Part shown: positions 40,462 through 50,467 of the stretch, in pieces
Numbering within the stretch: the first letter of the stretch is position 1
Layout of the letters: each line of letters begins with the position of its first letter
NCBI GenBank assembly: GCA_964019425.1
Contig: OZ025837.1
Span: 677,001 to 741,000 of the forward strand
Reading direction: 5' to 3'
DNA length: 64,000 nt
Source: Flectonema sp. DT1601
Lineage: Eukaryota; Euglenozoa; Diplonemea; Diplonemida; Diplonemidae
Translations under genes and position numbers: made by a program
The notes under the pieces: generated by a model
Databases searched by the model: none
What the model saw: only the letters and a program-made list of their open reading frames with translations
What the model was told of the DNA's origin: nothing

Positions 40462-42975
40462 ATGGTTTGCGATTGTTTTCCGAAAGCTCAATTTAATAAC
40501 AACATTCTCAAACAGGTTTCACAAATGGGTTGGAAGGACCCTCTCGAAGACCTCTACTCACGAGTTGAGAAAAGAATTCACGTCAACAAGTCTCGCAAAC
40601 AACCTAATTTGAATCTAATTTTGGGCGAAGGAAAACTACTTTCTCCCAAGAGATCGACTAAGGACACATCTCACGTCTGGCAGATGAATGAAGTCCGACA
40701 ACTGATGCGTGGAGCGCAAGCAGAAAGCATCGTACGAAGTGAATCAAGCGAGTACACCACAACTGGTAGGAAATATGATTTACAGGGATTCGAACTTCAC
40801 GGCAGTGACACAAATAAATCTCCAGAAAGTATCAGCCATCAGGGAGTTCCTCAGCACGAAGTCGTTTCAACAAATCGAACTCTTCAAAGTGATGACAACT
40901 TTTTTCCGGCAGTTGCAGAAGAGTCAGCAGGTGACTTTCACTTAGAGTCTTCTCTTTTCCGAGAAGAGGAAGCAACTGTTGGAGCTGACTGTTTGGAGAT
41001 GGAGGAACCGTATTACCAAACCTCAAATACGAATCAACACACTCGTGTTTCCAGAGAAGTAGAAGACCCATCTGACTCAGTCAGGTATTCAATTTCTGAA
41101 GAGTTCGGTGCAGATGTCGAAGGAGTTGATCAACGTTGGCATCCAACTATCGAAGAAGTTCTGAAATCAGAAAGTGATGTTCAAAAGAAGTCAATTGTTT
41201 ACGAGGCTGATGCTTTTGAACTTCAAACTGATGATGGCCACGGCAACCATCCGATTGCCTCGTTTGAGAGCAGAGTTGCTGCTAACGAAGCGGATGGTTC
41301 TCCCAGACACCCAACGGAGATGATTTTAGAAACAGACGCCCGAACTGATATGGAAACTCTGAACTGTAACATCGCATCCAGGATTGGAGTTGCTAATGAA
41401 GAACAACGTCTTCTCGCTGATATTTCTGTCAGCTTCGAAGAACTACACCACCTGAACAACAGGAAGAAAACTCTCCAACGTGACCTTCGATCTCCACAAT
41501 TCCGCGAACTCGAAACGCGTGTTGAAGACATGCAGCGATATGTTAATATTCAAAATGAAGAAATGATGGAACTTGAATCGGACTTAAGAAATCGAGTTAA
41601 AAAAATAGCCGTGACCGAGACTCGATCTGAAGTTGCCAACAAGACTGCGGAAATCAAACGAAAGGGAGAACACACAAACCTTTTATATCAAATACAGTGC
41701 GCAGAGATTAGAAAAGGCCAACTGGCTCAGGAAACTGAAGTACACAAAATAGAATCCGACAATAAGAAGAAACTTTTATTATCACAACGAGAAAGACTGG
41801 AGAAAGAAAAAGTACGACTCAAGGGAAGCGAAGATGAACTGAAACTGGCGAGAGAAAAACTGAAAAATACCAGCAAACAACGCATTGCTGCGCTGGAAAT
41901 TCAATCAAAAAGCGAGAGCTGCACAGAACAGGAGCTGAACAACAAAAGAGCGGAGAAGTCGAGGCTCGCTAGGAAGATTTCTGACGCTCAGTTTAAGAAG
42001 GTGCAAATGGCAGCAGAGTTGCAAAACAGTTCCTCAATTACCCACAGTCTGTCTAATTCCCTTCTTGATGCGACAGAGGACGCTCACGCTCTTCAAAAGG
42101 AGATCCACACCCTGCAGTCTCAAAACAGTGATCTGGTTCTCGACAAAAACCGCTTCACAGATACTCATCAGTCCAGTCCTCTCTTCAGTCTCTCTCAGCA
42201 AAAGAATTCACTCCTCGCTGAAATAGAAACCTTAAAATCTTTCAACCCGGATTCAGTTATTCCTGATTTGGACAAAAAAATAAGGGCACTCGGACTAGAA
42301 CTGGACGAGTTGATGGTGGACTTACTAACCTGTTGTATGGAGAGAGATGAGAAGTTGTTAGAAACGCAAAGGAGGAAACCAACAGAAGAATGCAAAGAGT
42401 CAACTGTGATAAGAGAGAAGTGGCGAAAGCAGGAACAGAAACTAAAAGAAGAGATGACTGTACTCGGTGATGTTATGAGTGTCCCCGCCAACACATCAGA
42501 GGACAGAGTCAGACAGTCGAAGTTAATTCAACTCATCGTAGCATCCAAGAACAGAGATATCAGTCGATATGAACAACAATTACGAGAATTAAAAAGAGAA
42601 ACTCTGAGTCTCTGCACAGCCAAGGACACAACAGCGGCTTCCGGGAACGTCGCAGAACGCAGGCTGAAGAAACTGACACTCAAAACTCAAAGAGACCTGT
42701 CTGAGTACAGCAATCTTTGTAATAAATTAAAAGTAAATTACGAATCAATTGATCGAATGATGTCCACGAAGTCCACGTCCTTTCCTCATTTTAAGAATAT
42801 TTGCGAACAGCCACTTCTGTCTCCAAGGGAGAATAAATTTCCCGCTCCAGCTTCTGGTCAGTTACTCAGCTGTCAGGATTACCACAAGCGACTTGTTCGA
42901 CACAGCACTGCAGTTACTGAAGTCAGATCAATTGGTAAAGTAGCGTCTTCAACAGCATTTGGATCTGGTTTGTAG
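40462..42975 (+). CDS. coiled-coil protein, unknown
   Basis: 837 residues. The first 300 are acidic and probably disordered, apart from a short basic start (SKVEKRIHV-like segment near residue 33). Residues about 315-720 are a strong coiled coil rich in Lys, Glu and Leu (EEQRLLADISVSFEELHHL, then a long KKKLLLSQRERLEKEKVRL segment). The C-terminal 90 residues are Ser/Pro-rich. No membrane segment or enzyme motif. It is likely a cytoskeletal or flagellar component, by analogy with the neighbouring coiled-coil genes. The start is the first ATG after the acceptor AG at 40443-40444. Confidence 0.65.
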   Translation: MVCDCFPKAQFNNNILKQVSQMGWKDPLEDLYSRVEKRIHVNKSRKQPNLNLILGEGKLLSPKRSTKDTSHVWQMNEVRQLMRGAQAESIVRSESSEYTTTGRKYDLQGFELHGSDTNKSPESISHQGVPQHEVVSTNRTLQSDDNFFPAVAEESAGDFHLESSLFREEEATVGADCLEMEEPYYQTSNTNQHTRVSREVEDPSDSVRYSISEEFGADVEGVDQRWHPTIEEVLKSESDVQKKSIVYEADAFELQTDDGHGNHPIASFESRVAANEADGSPRHPTEMILETDARTDMETLNCNIASRIGVANEEQRLLADISVSFEELHHLNNRKKTLQRDLRSPQFRELETRVEDMQRYVNIQNEEMMELESDLRNRVKKIAVTETRSEVANKTAEIKRKGEHTNLLYQIQCAEIRKGQLAQETEVHKIESDNKKKLLLSQRERLEKEKVRLKGSEDELKLAREKLKNTSKQRIAALEIQSKSESCTEQELNNKRAEKSRLARKISDAQFKKVQMAAELQNSSSITHSLSNSLLDATEDAHALQKEIHTLQSQNSDLVLDKNRFTDTHQSSPLFSLSQQKNSLLAEIETLKSFNPDSVIPDLDKKIRALGLELDELMVDLLTCCMERDEKLLETQRRKPTEECKESTVIREKWRKQEQKLKEEMTVLGDVMSVPANTSEDRVRQSKLIQLIVASKNRDISRYEQQLRELKRETLSLCTAKDTTAASGNVAERRLKKLTLKTQRDLSEYSNLCNKLKVNYESIDRMMSTKSTSFPHFKNICEQPLLSPRENKFPAPASGQLLSCQDYHKRLVRHSTAVTEVRSIGKVASSTAFGSGL

Positions 42976-43114
42976 TTGTCGATCCCGACTGGAGATTATT
43001 ATTTCACTTACACATTATTGTTATTATTAGTAATTCAGATCACTATCTTTCAAAAAAAGTTTTTTATTTATTTTTATTTTCACTTCACCTCCTAAAGTAA
43101 TCTAAAAGAATAGA

Positions 43115-43638
43115 ATGGTGAGCCAACAGGAGTTGCAGGAGAAGCAAAAGGCGCTTGTCGAATCCGAGCAGAAGATGCAAATGTTAGGCAACCAGGTAGC
43201 CACCCTGGAAGCGAGAGCTGCTGGATATAACAAAGAGGGAAAGAGGTATTGTGTTCTTATCTTGTTCGTTTTATTTTTTTTTTGGAAAAAAAAAAAACAA
43301 ACAAACAAAAAATCAGATCAATGCTGACTGAGAGAGAACTTGTAGAAACTGCTGAGGGATCAAGAGTTTACAAATCCGTGGGTATGTTTTCAATGTGGTT
43401 TATCAAAATATTTCTTCTTAATTACAACTTCTATCAAAATATTATAACAGGAAGAATGTTTGTTCTGAGATCAAAAGATTCTCTGATTGAGGAGCAAAAA
43501 AAGAGACAAACGACTTGCGAAGAGGAAGTCAAGAAGGCTCTGTCGTTGTTGGAGACTCAGAAGAAGAAGTTGGGTGAAGCGAATGAAGATTTTAACAAAT
43601 TGTACATATCGTTTACGGAGGACTTGAAGAAGAAATAA
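43115..43638 (+). CDS. PFD1: prefoldin subunit 1, three exons
   Basis: Exons 43115-43245, 43317-43381 and 43451-43638 give 127 residues. Introns of 71 and 69 bases are GTATTG...AATCAG and GTATGT...AACAG. The spliced product matches prefoldin subunit 1: an N-terminal helix (QQELQEKQKALVESEQKMQ), LTERELVETAEGSRVYKSVG followed by RMFVLRSKDSL (human VGRMFILQSKEAI), and a C-terminal helix. The Gly of the VGRMF motif spans the second splice junction, which fixes both splice sites. Prefoldin is a six-subunit chaperone that hands nascent actin and tubulin to the CCT chaperonin. Confidence 0.92.
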
Positions 43639-44037
43639 ATGAAAACGATCTGAGACCTCGTTAGCAATGTAGTCATCCTCTTAAAGGTCTTGTGGTCCAT
43701 TTTTAGAATATTTCTGTGGTGGGTTCTTATGTGTCTGAACCCTCCCTCCTTCCCCCGTAGAAGTGTTTGTCAGGTTCCCCTGGTTACCCCCCCTTGCCCT
43801 CATCGAAAGAAGACGAAGCACCTGCTGGAGGTGTAAATCATCAATCGTATTGTGCATCAGTGATGCCGTTAGTGAAGTGACTTTAGTTGACAGATATTAT
43901 CTCTTCATCTTCACAGTATTCGTATGATTCAATTAATACAACACTCCTTTCAAGGAATTACAAACACAGAGATACTTATTCATTGCATCCTGTCGTCGAA
44001 ATTATGTCCTATTTCTTCCATCACAGGACAAATCGTC
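43639..44037. other. intergenic stretch with two acceptors
   Basis: No gene. Pyrimidine-rich runs end in CATCTTCACAG (43917) and TTCCATCACAG (44026); the second lies 11 bases before the ATG of the MYND gene. Confidence 0.45.
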
Positions 44038-45282
44038 ATGACGGCGCCTGGGCCTGTCGACCAGTGCACGTACTGCAAAACAACTAATCCTGACTTGAAG
44101 CCCTGTCCATGTTTGCAGGTGTGTTACTCACTCTCTTTTGTTGACCGTAGAGCGTGGTAATTAAACAAACAAACAAACGAATAAACAAACAGGCGTTTTA
44201 TTGCGATAAAGAGTGCCAGCACAAGCATTGGAGGACACACGTAACTCAGTGCTCTATCATGGCTAGGAAGGAGGGGAGGGAGCCCCGACAACAGCAACAG
44301 CAGGTGCAACAACAACAACAACAGCAGCAGCAGGTGCAGCAGCAGCACATGCTGCATCAACAGCAACAGCAGCAGCAGCAACAAATCACGAATCCAAGTT
44401 TCTCTGCTCCACAATTTAGAGAATCTGACGTTCAGGATATAGGATTTCTCGGAATGGGTATGTCTGCCGTATTTCTTGTATTCGGAGTGCCATTTAGCGG
44501 TCTTATTTTTATCAAAACAACACAACAGATGGACTTCATCTCAATGCTGAAGCACAAGGGATTACATTACCGAAGATGGTTTCGAGAATAGGTCAGATAT
44601 CACAAGCGATTCCTCATGGATGTATGTCGTTCATCTTATTGTGTTAGCAAGTCTGATTTGTTTCTTAGCCGTGAGTGAAGAAAGTAATAATAACAATAAT
44701 TAAATAACAGTACTGGTCAACATTCTTTGTGAACTTGTCGAAGATTTCCCGCAGATTGCTGAACCACTTCATCAAAAACTAGAGAAGGCTGACAGCTATG
44801 GTCAGGTCCCTTATCCGCAGTATGTCCCAAATCATCTTGGGCAAGGTCTAATGGGTCCGAACATGAACGGAATGCAAGCCGGAATGATGCAAATGGATGG
44901 CGCAGCAGCCAGGAACAAGTTGGCAGAAATGGCTGCAGCGGGAGTGGTTCCTGAGAGTCTGCAGTGGCACCTTCACCAGCAGCATCAGCAGCAGCAGGTA
45001 TCGCATTGGTTACAACAGCAGGGTGTTGTTGAAAAGAAGCAGCAGCCACTTGCGAGAAAGCCACGCTCCCACGCCAATGATTCTGAGCAGTTGCTGTGCT
45101 CAAAACACAACGCACTTCGCAGTAAGAAGCATCTCAGCTACAATGGTGCTTCTGGTTTTGAATGCATCCCTGGGTTCCACTGCTTGGAGTCATCTCCAGC
45201 TACTCCTACGGAAGTCCTCCAGGAAGCGCAGCAGCAACAGCCACCAATCCCTGCCGCTGGTGATACTACTGTCAGCACTTAA
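44038..45282 (+). CDS. MYND-finger, Gln-rich protein with C/H finger, four exons
   Basis: Exons 44038-44118, 44193-44457, 44529-44591 and 44711-45282 give 326 residues. The phases fit at each junction; the third donor (GTCAGA) is weak. Residues about 10-48 form a MYND zinc finger (C-x2-C-x9-C-x-C-x5-C-x3-C-x7-H-x3-C), split by intron 1. Gln-rich stretches follow, then a short conserved-looking segment (VLVNILCELVEDFPQIAEPL) and a second finger near residue 255 with C-x2-H-x3-R and a closing C-x5-C (CSKHNALR ... CIPGFHC). I associate that second pattern with kinetoplastid post-transcriptional regulators. It is probably an RNA-granule or mRNA-control protein. The function is inferred. Confidence 0.7.
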
Positions 45283-46241
45283 TAAAATACGGTCCTTTGT
45301 TGTAATCGCGGTGGCATCCATTCACAACTTCGATGTGTCCCATGGCGCAAACACTTGTCAAGAAGAGTTGACGCCACTCCCGTGGCAGTCATGAGTGGGG
45401 CAGCGACTGGTCGTTTTTGATTGTTTTCTTTGGATTTATTTTGTCCCTCTATAAATATGAATCTTGTCTAAATGACACGTGAGTACGCTTAGGTATCCTT
45501 CACTACACAAGTCACATCCCGATCTCTCTCTTTAGACTGTTGGTGAGGAGAGTGTTTACTAATCCCCGTAACCAGTTCTTGCCAATCTGTTTAGTGCGAG
45601 TTAACTTCATTAACATTTTATTTTTTTATTTATTTTTTATTTTTACCCGGCCATTGTTAAATGTCCTTTTCCCTCACACAGTTCCCGTAATAAGTAAGTT
45701 AACACCATTTTATTATTTCGTATTCTCTTCTTCACTCGAAAACTAACTTAAGACGTGTTTTACGAACAGCGTGTTGAGCAATTTAATTTTAACCCTTCTT
45801 CCCCTTTAGTCGTTTCGGATTTTGCTCAGCTCCGAAACGAGAAGTAAAACTCATATTTGAACTTTTCCCATAAAATGTTCTTTGGAACCATTGTTTCACT
45901 CTTGTCGATAAACCTGACTGAATTTGAGAAGGTTTTCAATCATGGTTTCGTCTTAGATAAATTACAATATTTGGGTCTAGAAAAAAAAGCTTGTAAGAGA
46001 ATACAAAAAAAAAAAATAAAAAGAAGATAAATAGAGACACCCGTGCGACTCTATTGGGCACTCACTTAACCCTGAAATCTAAGTTTTAATTCGATATAAT
46101 AATTGCTGAAGGGATGGATGAGACTGAATAGTGATTCTACTTTACTTACAGCAATCATACTACTTACTGACCGAGTATCTCTCTCTGGTTTAATCACACA
46201 TTCCCAAGGTAGCAGGAAAAAAAAAAAAAAAGGTGGGGAAA
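45283..46241. other. 1-kb intergenic stretch with strong hairpin
   Basis: No gene. It contains the perfect hairpin at 45810-45840 (listed separately), A-rich runs near 46003-46020 and a pyrimidine stretch before CCCAAG at 46202-46207. The A15 run at about 46219-46232 lies just before the next start codon. Confidence 0.45.
45810..45840. other. perfect 10-bp hairpin in presumed 3' UTR
   Basis: TCGTTTCGGA (45810-45819) pairs perfectly with TCCGAAACGA (45831-45840) around an 11-base loop. It lies about 530 bases after the MYND gene stop, preceded by a pyrimidine tract. It may be a 3' UTR stability or processing signal or a protein-binding stem. Confidence 0.45.
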
Positions 46242-48596
46242 ATGCCATACTCCGATGATGATGAAGAAGAAACACCACTTGAGATAAACGATTACTCACA
46301 GGCCACTGAATTCGAACGCTGCGTTGGTCGGCTTGAGGCTCTCCTTCGAAAGTGGCAACGCGGGGAAGAAGTAGATAGCAACGGAGGAGGAGAAGGATAC
46401 ATAGAATGTGGAGGAATTGAGTATCACATTAGGTACAAAAGGAAATCAATCTGCGGAGATAAGAAGAGTGACCACGGTGTGACAATAATGGAGGACCTGA
46501 TGTCCTCGAACTTTGACTTCGCTGAACCACTGACAGCGGAAGCAGTGGATGAAGCCATAATTCCATTACACTTTGGGGTTCAGGAATTCATACAAATAAA
46601 TCCTTTAAAATCATCAACAACATCCCACACGGAGATTCTTTCTGCTGCAACTCTCGCAGCATCTTCACTGCAGATTCCAATACCAGTTTTGGTTTCTTCT
46701 AGAAAGGGACACAGCGGCTTGGCAAACACACGCAATTGTACAGTTCGGTTTAGTACAGAAACAGTGAGATCGCCTCCAGAACATTGCAGCACTCTTGAAG
46801 GGATACTTGACACCTTTTATCTGAACATTGGATTGAGAACTTCACTCGAGGGAGAAGGGATGCATGTCGTTACAAGATTTCGGTACGCGCAGTCCGGGTA
46901 TCGATTATCAGAATGGTGTAATGTGATGTCACCAGAGCACTCACCGTTCATGTCAGACACAGATCCAATAAGAAAGATATTCATCGATTTGATATGGCCT
47001 GATACAATAGAGACTGGACTTATTGACAACAGGGTTTGGAGTACATTTAATCTTCAAGACCCTCCGATGGTTAAAATGAAACTACTGCAGAAGGAACGCT
47101 GCGACAAGACATACAAAATAACAGAATCCATCAGAGCATTAGTCGACATACTTTCTGATCTGGAATGTACCGACTCAGATTCCGATGAGGGTCGTCCATA
47201 CATTTCAAAAGGTCGTAGGTCGGTGGCATTTCACCCACCTTGGATTTATAATAAATCGGCTGGTGAATCTTTTGTTGGAAACCTCGCTGGATTCGATCCC
47301 GACTCACGAGGAACACTTGAACGCGAAACAAAAGTGAAATGCCAGAATATTGTTGATAAGGCGTTCTCGTCTCAACCACTGACAGATAAAAGTTCTGTTG
47401 ATAGCGCCTCTGTCCTTGAACGCTTGGCGTTTTTGGCTGTCGGCTCTCTCAGTACAGAAGTTGAATACAGAATTTTGCAGAAATTGTTCCTGCAGAAAAT
47501 CTCTGAATATTGGGAATCACTGACTGAGATTCCAGGTGTCGGAGTGGATGGGAAGATCGATTGGGGAGTACCATTGCTGACTCAGAAAGTACAGCTTTTA
47601 AATTATTGTATTGTTGCTGCGACACAAGCAGATGGTTATCACACACCTGATGATGAGGAACAATCAAAGTATCACATTCCACAAAACCTGCAACTGCGAA
47701 CAAACGGATGTCGAGATGAAGAAAATAGTTATGAAATAACATCTTCGAAACTGCATTTGCCTGCTGATGTTATAACCTCTGACATGATGAGCTTCAAGCA
47801 TGCAAACGCTTCTGTCAACTCTGAAGAAGCTTTTGATTATTTTATAAAGTGGTGGTCACCACATCACGAAAATCTTAGTTCTCACCCACAAATTCAAAAC
47901 CTGTGGGAGGCAGCCGTGCCTGCAGCATCATGCAATCAGCTGAACTTAAATGACTTCACAGGTAGAGCCACAAATGTGTTAGGATGGATTGAAAACATGG
48001 AATTGGATATGTGGGTTCACTCACTCGTGCATCATGCAATTATTGCTGGGGCTAAAATTATGAAAGGTTCTGTTTTTGGGAACAGGGTAACCTTCATATC
48101 TGGTGAGATTGACAATTTCATGAAAGATTTCCACTTGAAATGTAGCACAGGTTATGTGTCTGAAAGGCCAAAACTGAACTATGATGATATATGTCAGGAA
48201 TTTGAGGGTTTAGAAGAATTGTTATGTTTGGCTGCTTCACTACTTGATAGATATCACCTCCCTGTTACTAAACCTGAAGAATCTGTTAAAGTTATTCATG
48301 TTGTCAACAGGCTGCTTGCTTCTCAAAGTTCCTTGATGATCTCACCTTCGGATTGGGAAGTGATATCACTTGCGACTCTGCCTGCACCTGATGGTGCACC
48401 TAACAGCACCCGAGACCCCGACTCCAGGGAGTTTATCGTCCGATGCATTGGTGATCGCCCAGCAGTCGCACCAACAGCCCTCGGCATGTATCAAAACAAG
48501 GACCCAACCATTGAACCTTGCACTCACAGAATGTATGTTTCTATAAAAGAGGGAGAATTTCGATTGTGCACTACACTGAGTGAGAATCTTCATTAG
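46242..48596 (+). CDS. Rab3 GTPase-activating protein catalytic subunit-like
   Basis: 784 residues. The N-terminus (EINDYSQATEFERCVGRLEALLRKW) matches the Rab3GAP1 start (FEITDFTTASEWERF). The middle has a FIKWWSPHHE block (Rab3GAP1 FIRWYSPRDY) and LWEAAVPAASCNQLNLNDF (WETAKPIPARRQRRLFDD). The C-terminus ends SREFIVRCIGDRPAVAP ... HRMYVSIKEGEFRLCTTLSE, which matches human REFILRTTVPRPAPYSKALPQRMYSVLTKEDFRLAGAFS. It is shorter than the human protein (about 980), mostly in loops. Rab3GAP1 works with Rab3GAP2 as a GAP for Rab3 and an exchange factor for Rab18 in membrane traffic and lipid-droplet biology. The start is the ATG at 46242. Confidence 0.85.
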   Translation: MPYSDDDEEETPLEINDYSQATEFERCVGRLEALLRKWQRGEEVDSNGGGEGYIECGGIEYHIRYKRKSICGDKKSDHGVTIMEDLMSSNFDFAEPLTAEAVDEAIIPLHFGVQEFIQINPLKSSTTSHTEILSAATLAASSLQIPIPVLVSSRKGHSGLANTRNCTVRFSTETVRSPPEHCSTLEGILDTFYLNIGLRTSLEGEGMHVVTRFRYAQSGYRLSEWCNVMSPEHSPFMSDTDPIRKIFIDLIWPDTIETGLIDNRVWSTFNLQDPPMVKMKLLQKERCDKTYKITESIRALVDILSDLECTDSDSDEGRPYISKGRRSVAFHPPWIYNKSAGESFVGNLAGFDPDSRGTLERETKVKCQNIVDKAFSSQPLTDKSSVDSASVLERLAFLAVGSLSTEVEYRILQKLFLQKISEYWESLTEIPGVGVDGKIDWGVPLLTQKVQLLNYCIVAATQADGYHTPDDEEQSKYHIPQNLQLRTNGCRDEENSYEITSSKLHLPADVITSDMMSFKHANASVNSEEAFDYFIKWWSPHHENLSSHPQIQNLWEAAVPAASCNQLNLNDFTGRATNVLGWIENMELDMWVHSLVHHAIIAGAKIMKGSVFGNRVTFISGEIDNFMKDFHLKCSTGYVSERPKLNYDDICQEFEGLEELLCLAASLLDRYHLPVTKPEESVKVIHVVNRLLASQSSLMISPSDWEVISLATLPAPDGAPNSTRDPDSREFIVRCIGDRPAVAPTALGMYQNKDPTIEPCTHRMYVSIKEGEFRLCTTLSENLH

Positions 48597-48727
48597 GTCC
48601 AAATGTGAAATATGTTGTAAAGTTGTCTTGCCTATTTGTTCTAACTTCGCCTTGCCTACAGCGATATTACTTCTTTTTTGCATCGTTAAATTTTACTATC
48701 ATTTTTCCCCACTAATAAATAAAAACT

Positions 48728-48808
48728 GACAGGAGTGGGGTTTGAACCCACGCATCCGAAGATAGAGGAACTTGAGTCCTCCGCCTTAGACCGCTCGGCC
48801 ATCCTGCC
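48728..48808 (-). tRNA. tRNA-Leu (anticodon CAA)
   Basis: A complete class II tRNA of 81 bases on the minus strand. The acceptor GGCAGGA pairs with TCCTGTC, one G-T. The D arm contains GGCCGAGCGGTCTAAGGC. The anticodon loop CTCAAGT gives CAA. A long variable arm (ATCTTCGGAT) follows, then a T arm with GGTTCAAACCC. A T5 run ends it on the minus strand. No intron. Confidence 0.95.
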
Positions 48809-50467
48809 ATGCTAACAAATTTCGTTTTTTATCTTGTGGCTTCCCTAAGGTTCGCTCAGGATTTTTTTCTTGAACTAGATTTATTTCTTCCGTTTTTTCC
48901 GATTTGATCACTTCACTGTTCTGCTGTTCCTGACAAGGTGATCTACTGCGATATCGCTTTCGTTCTTCTTGGGCTGCTGTTTCGGCTGCCTCTGTTTGTC
49001 ATCCCGTTCTTCGCTCCAAATTTTAATGTCTTAGCCAAAAGATACAACTCTCTTCACTGCCAAATTGCAAAAACTCCTCGGCAGCAAACATTTCAAGAAG
49101 CCCTGCTTCACTCATTAATTCAACATGAATTAGTCATCCTGTAGTTCTGATGGGTGGAAACCCCGCACAAAATTGAAGTCTCACCCAAAAAGGTTCGAGA
49201 TCAATAAGTGCAGAAAAACTTTTCCAGCTACTTTATTCCAACAACAATATGGCGACGGCTGGGTCAGTTAAAGGGATTTAGTCTGCCTTGGTATGAACGA
49301 GTTTCCTAGTCTATTGGTACAATGAACAGCAACATCAACAGCAGTGATAAAAATAAATCCAAGAAACACGCCCACTGCTAAGAAGGCAGCTACTAAGAAG
49401 AGCAAACGAAGCATTTTTTATAACTGGCTGATGTTTTGTGGATCAAAAAGATGTTGGTTGGTTAGTTGTCATCACTTGTGTGACAATTACATATCGGGGG
49501 TTCGCTTAGTAAAATCTCTGAAGCAGCAAAATATCTGAATAGAACCTTAGCAATACGCCCGAGGGTGGGGTTCTTTGTTTAAAAGTTACAGATATCTGTC
49601 TATTACTAATACCAAGGGAGAGGGGGATTTACACCCATAGTCGGGGAATGAATGAATGACCGGATGTTGGGGGTTCTTTGCATGATTTATTGTAAATGTT
49701 TGTTTACTCTGAGATAGTCAACTGGATTTGAACGTCCACGCCAAGTTAGATAGCAGCTGAAACATTTTGAGATTGAAAATACGTTCCAAAAGTAACAACG
49801 AACGTATCAGTTGCGAGTTCACGAACACACTTCTTACACTTTCTGAAAGAAGGGAATTCTAAAAAAAGTATGAAAACCTGCACGACTTTCTGTTAGCAGA
49901 ACTCTGAATTGGATGTCTTTTTTTAATGATCAGCAAGTGTCATGTGATGCCTGTGATAACACGTACTTCTTTTCGACAGACTCACAGTTATGTGATGATG
50001 GAGATCAAATTCCGACTGACGGATTCTGTTGTCATCATCACCCAATCGACTTGAAGTAGTATCATAGCCAAGTGAGATAATATACATAATGTGTTCTTTT
50101 ATTATCCTGTGACTTTAATTTATTGTTTCTAGTCAAAGTTGCTGTTTAGAGTTTATGTCCCTTGTTTCAATGTCTGCCGATCGTTTGAAAAGATCATTTC
50201 TCCGTCTGGCAGCCTTTCACTTTTTCTATCAGTCGCCACTTCAGGATACAAACTGTTTCAAACATAAAAGTTAATTAAGTTTTTGATTCTAAGAGTTCTT
50301 TAAGGGAAACATAAGAATATGTGAGGTGCGAATAACTTCAGCACCTCAACTCAGCTTTTATTCGGTTTTTAACTCCTTTAGCATTGAGGAAAAAAAAAAA
50401 AAAAAGTTTAAATTTATTTTTCAGATTTAACAAATAATATTGTGAAGGGGAGTCTTCACCATAAAAT
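48809..50467. other. 1.7-kb intergenic stretch
   Basis: No convincing gene. Open frames at 48938-49144 and 49344-49538 have no recognisable content. The right end carries an A run (about 50391-50405) and TTTATTTTTCAG ending at 50424, the acceptor for the DOMON-ferric reductase gene. Confidence 0.45.

Noticed and set aside
44154-44591. Unspliced 145-codon reading of the MYND gene middle part
   Set aside because: The spliced model gives a complete MYND finger and a continuous frame to 45282; the unspliced frame ends early and breaks the finger.
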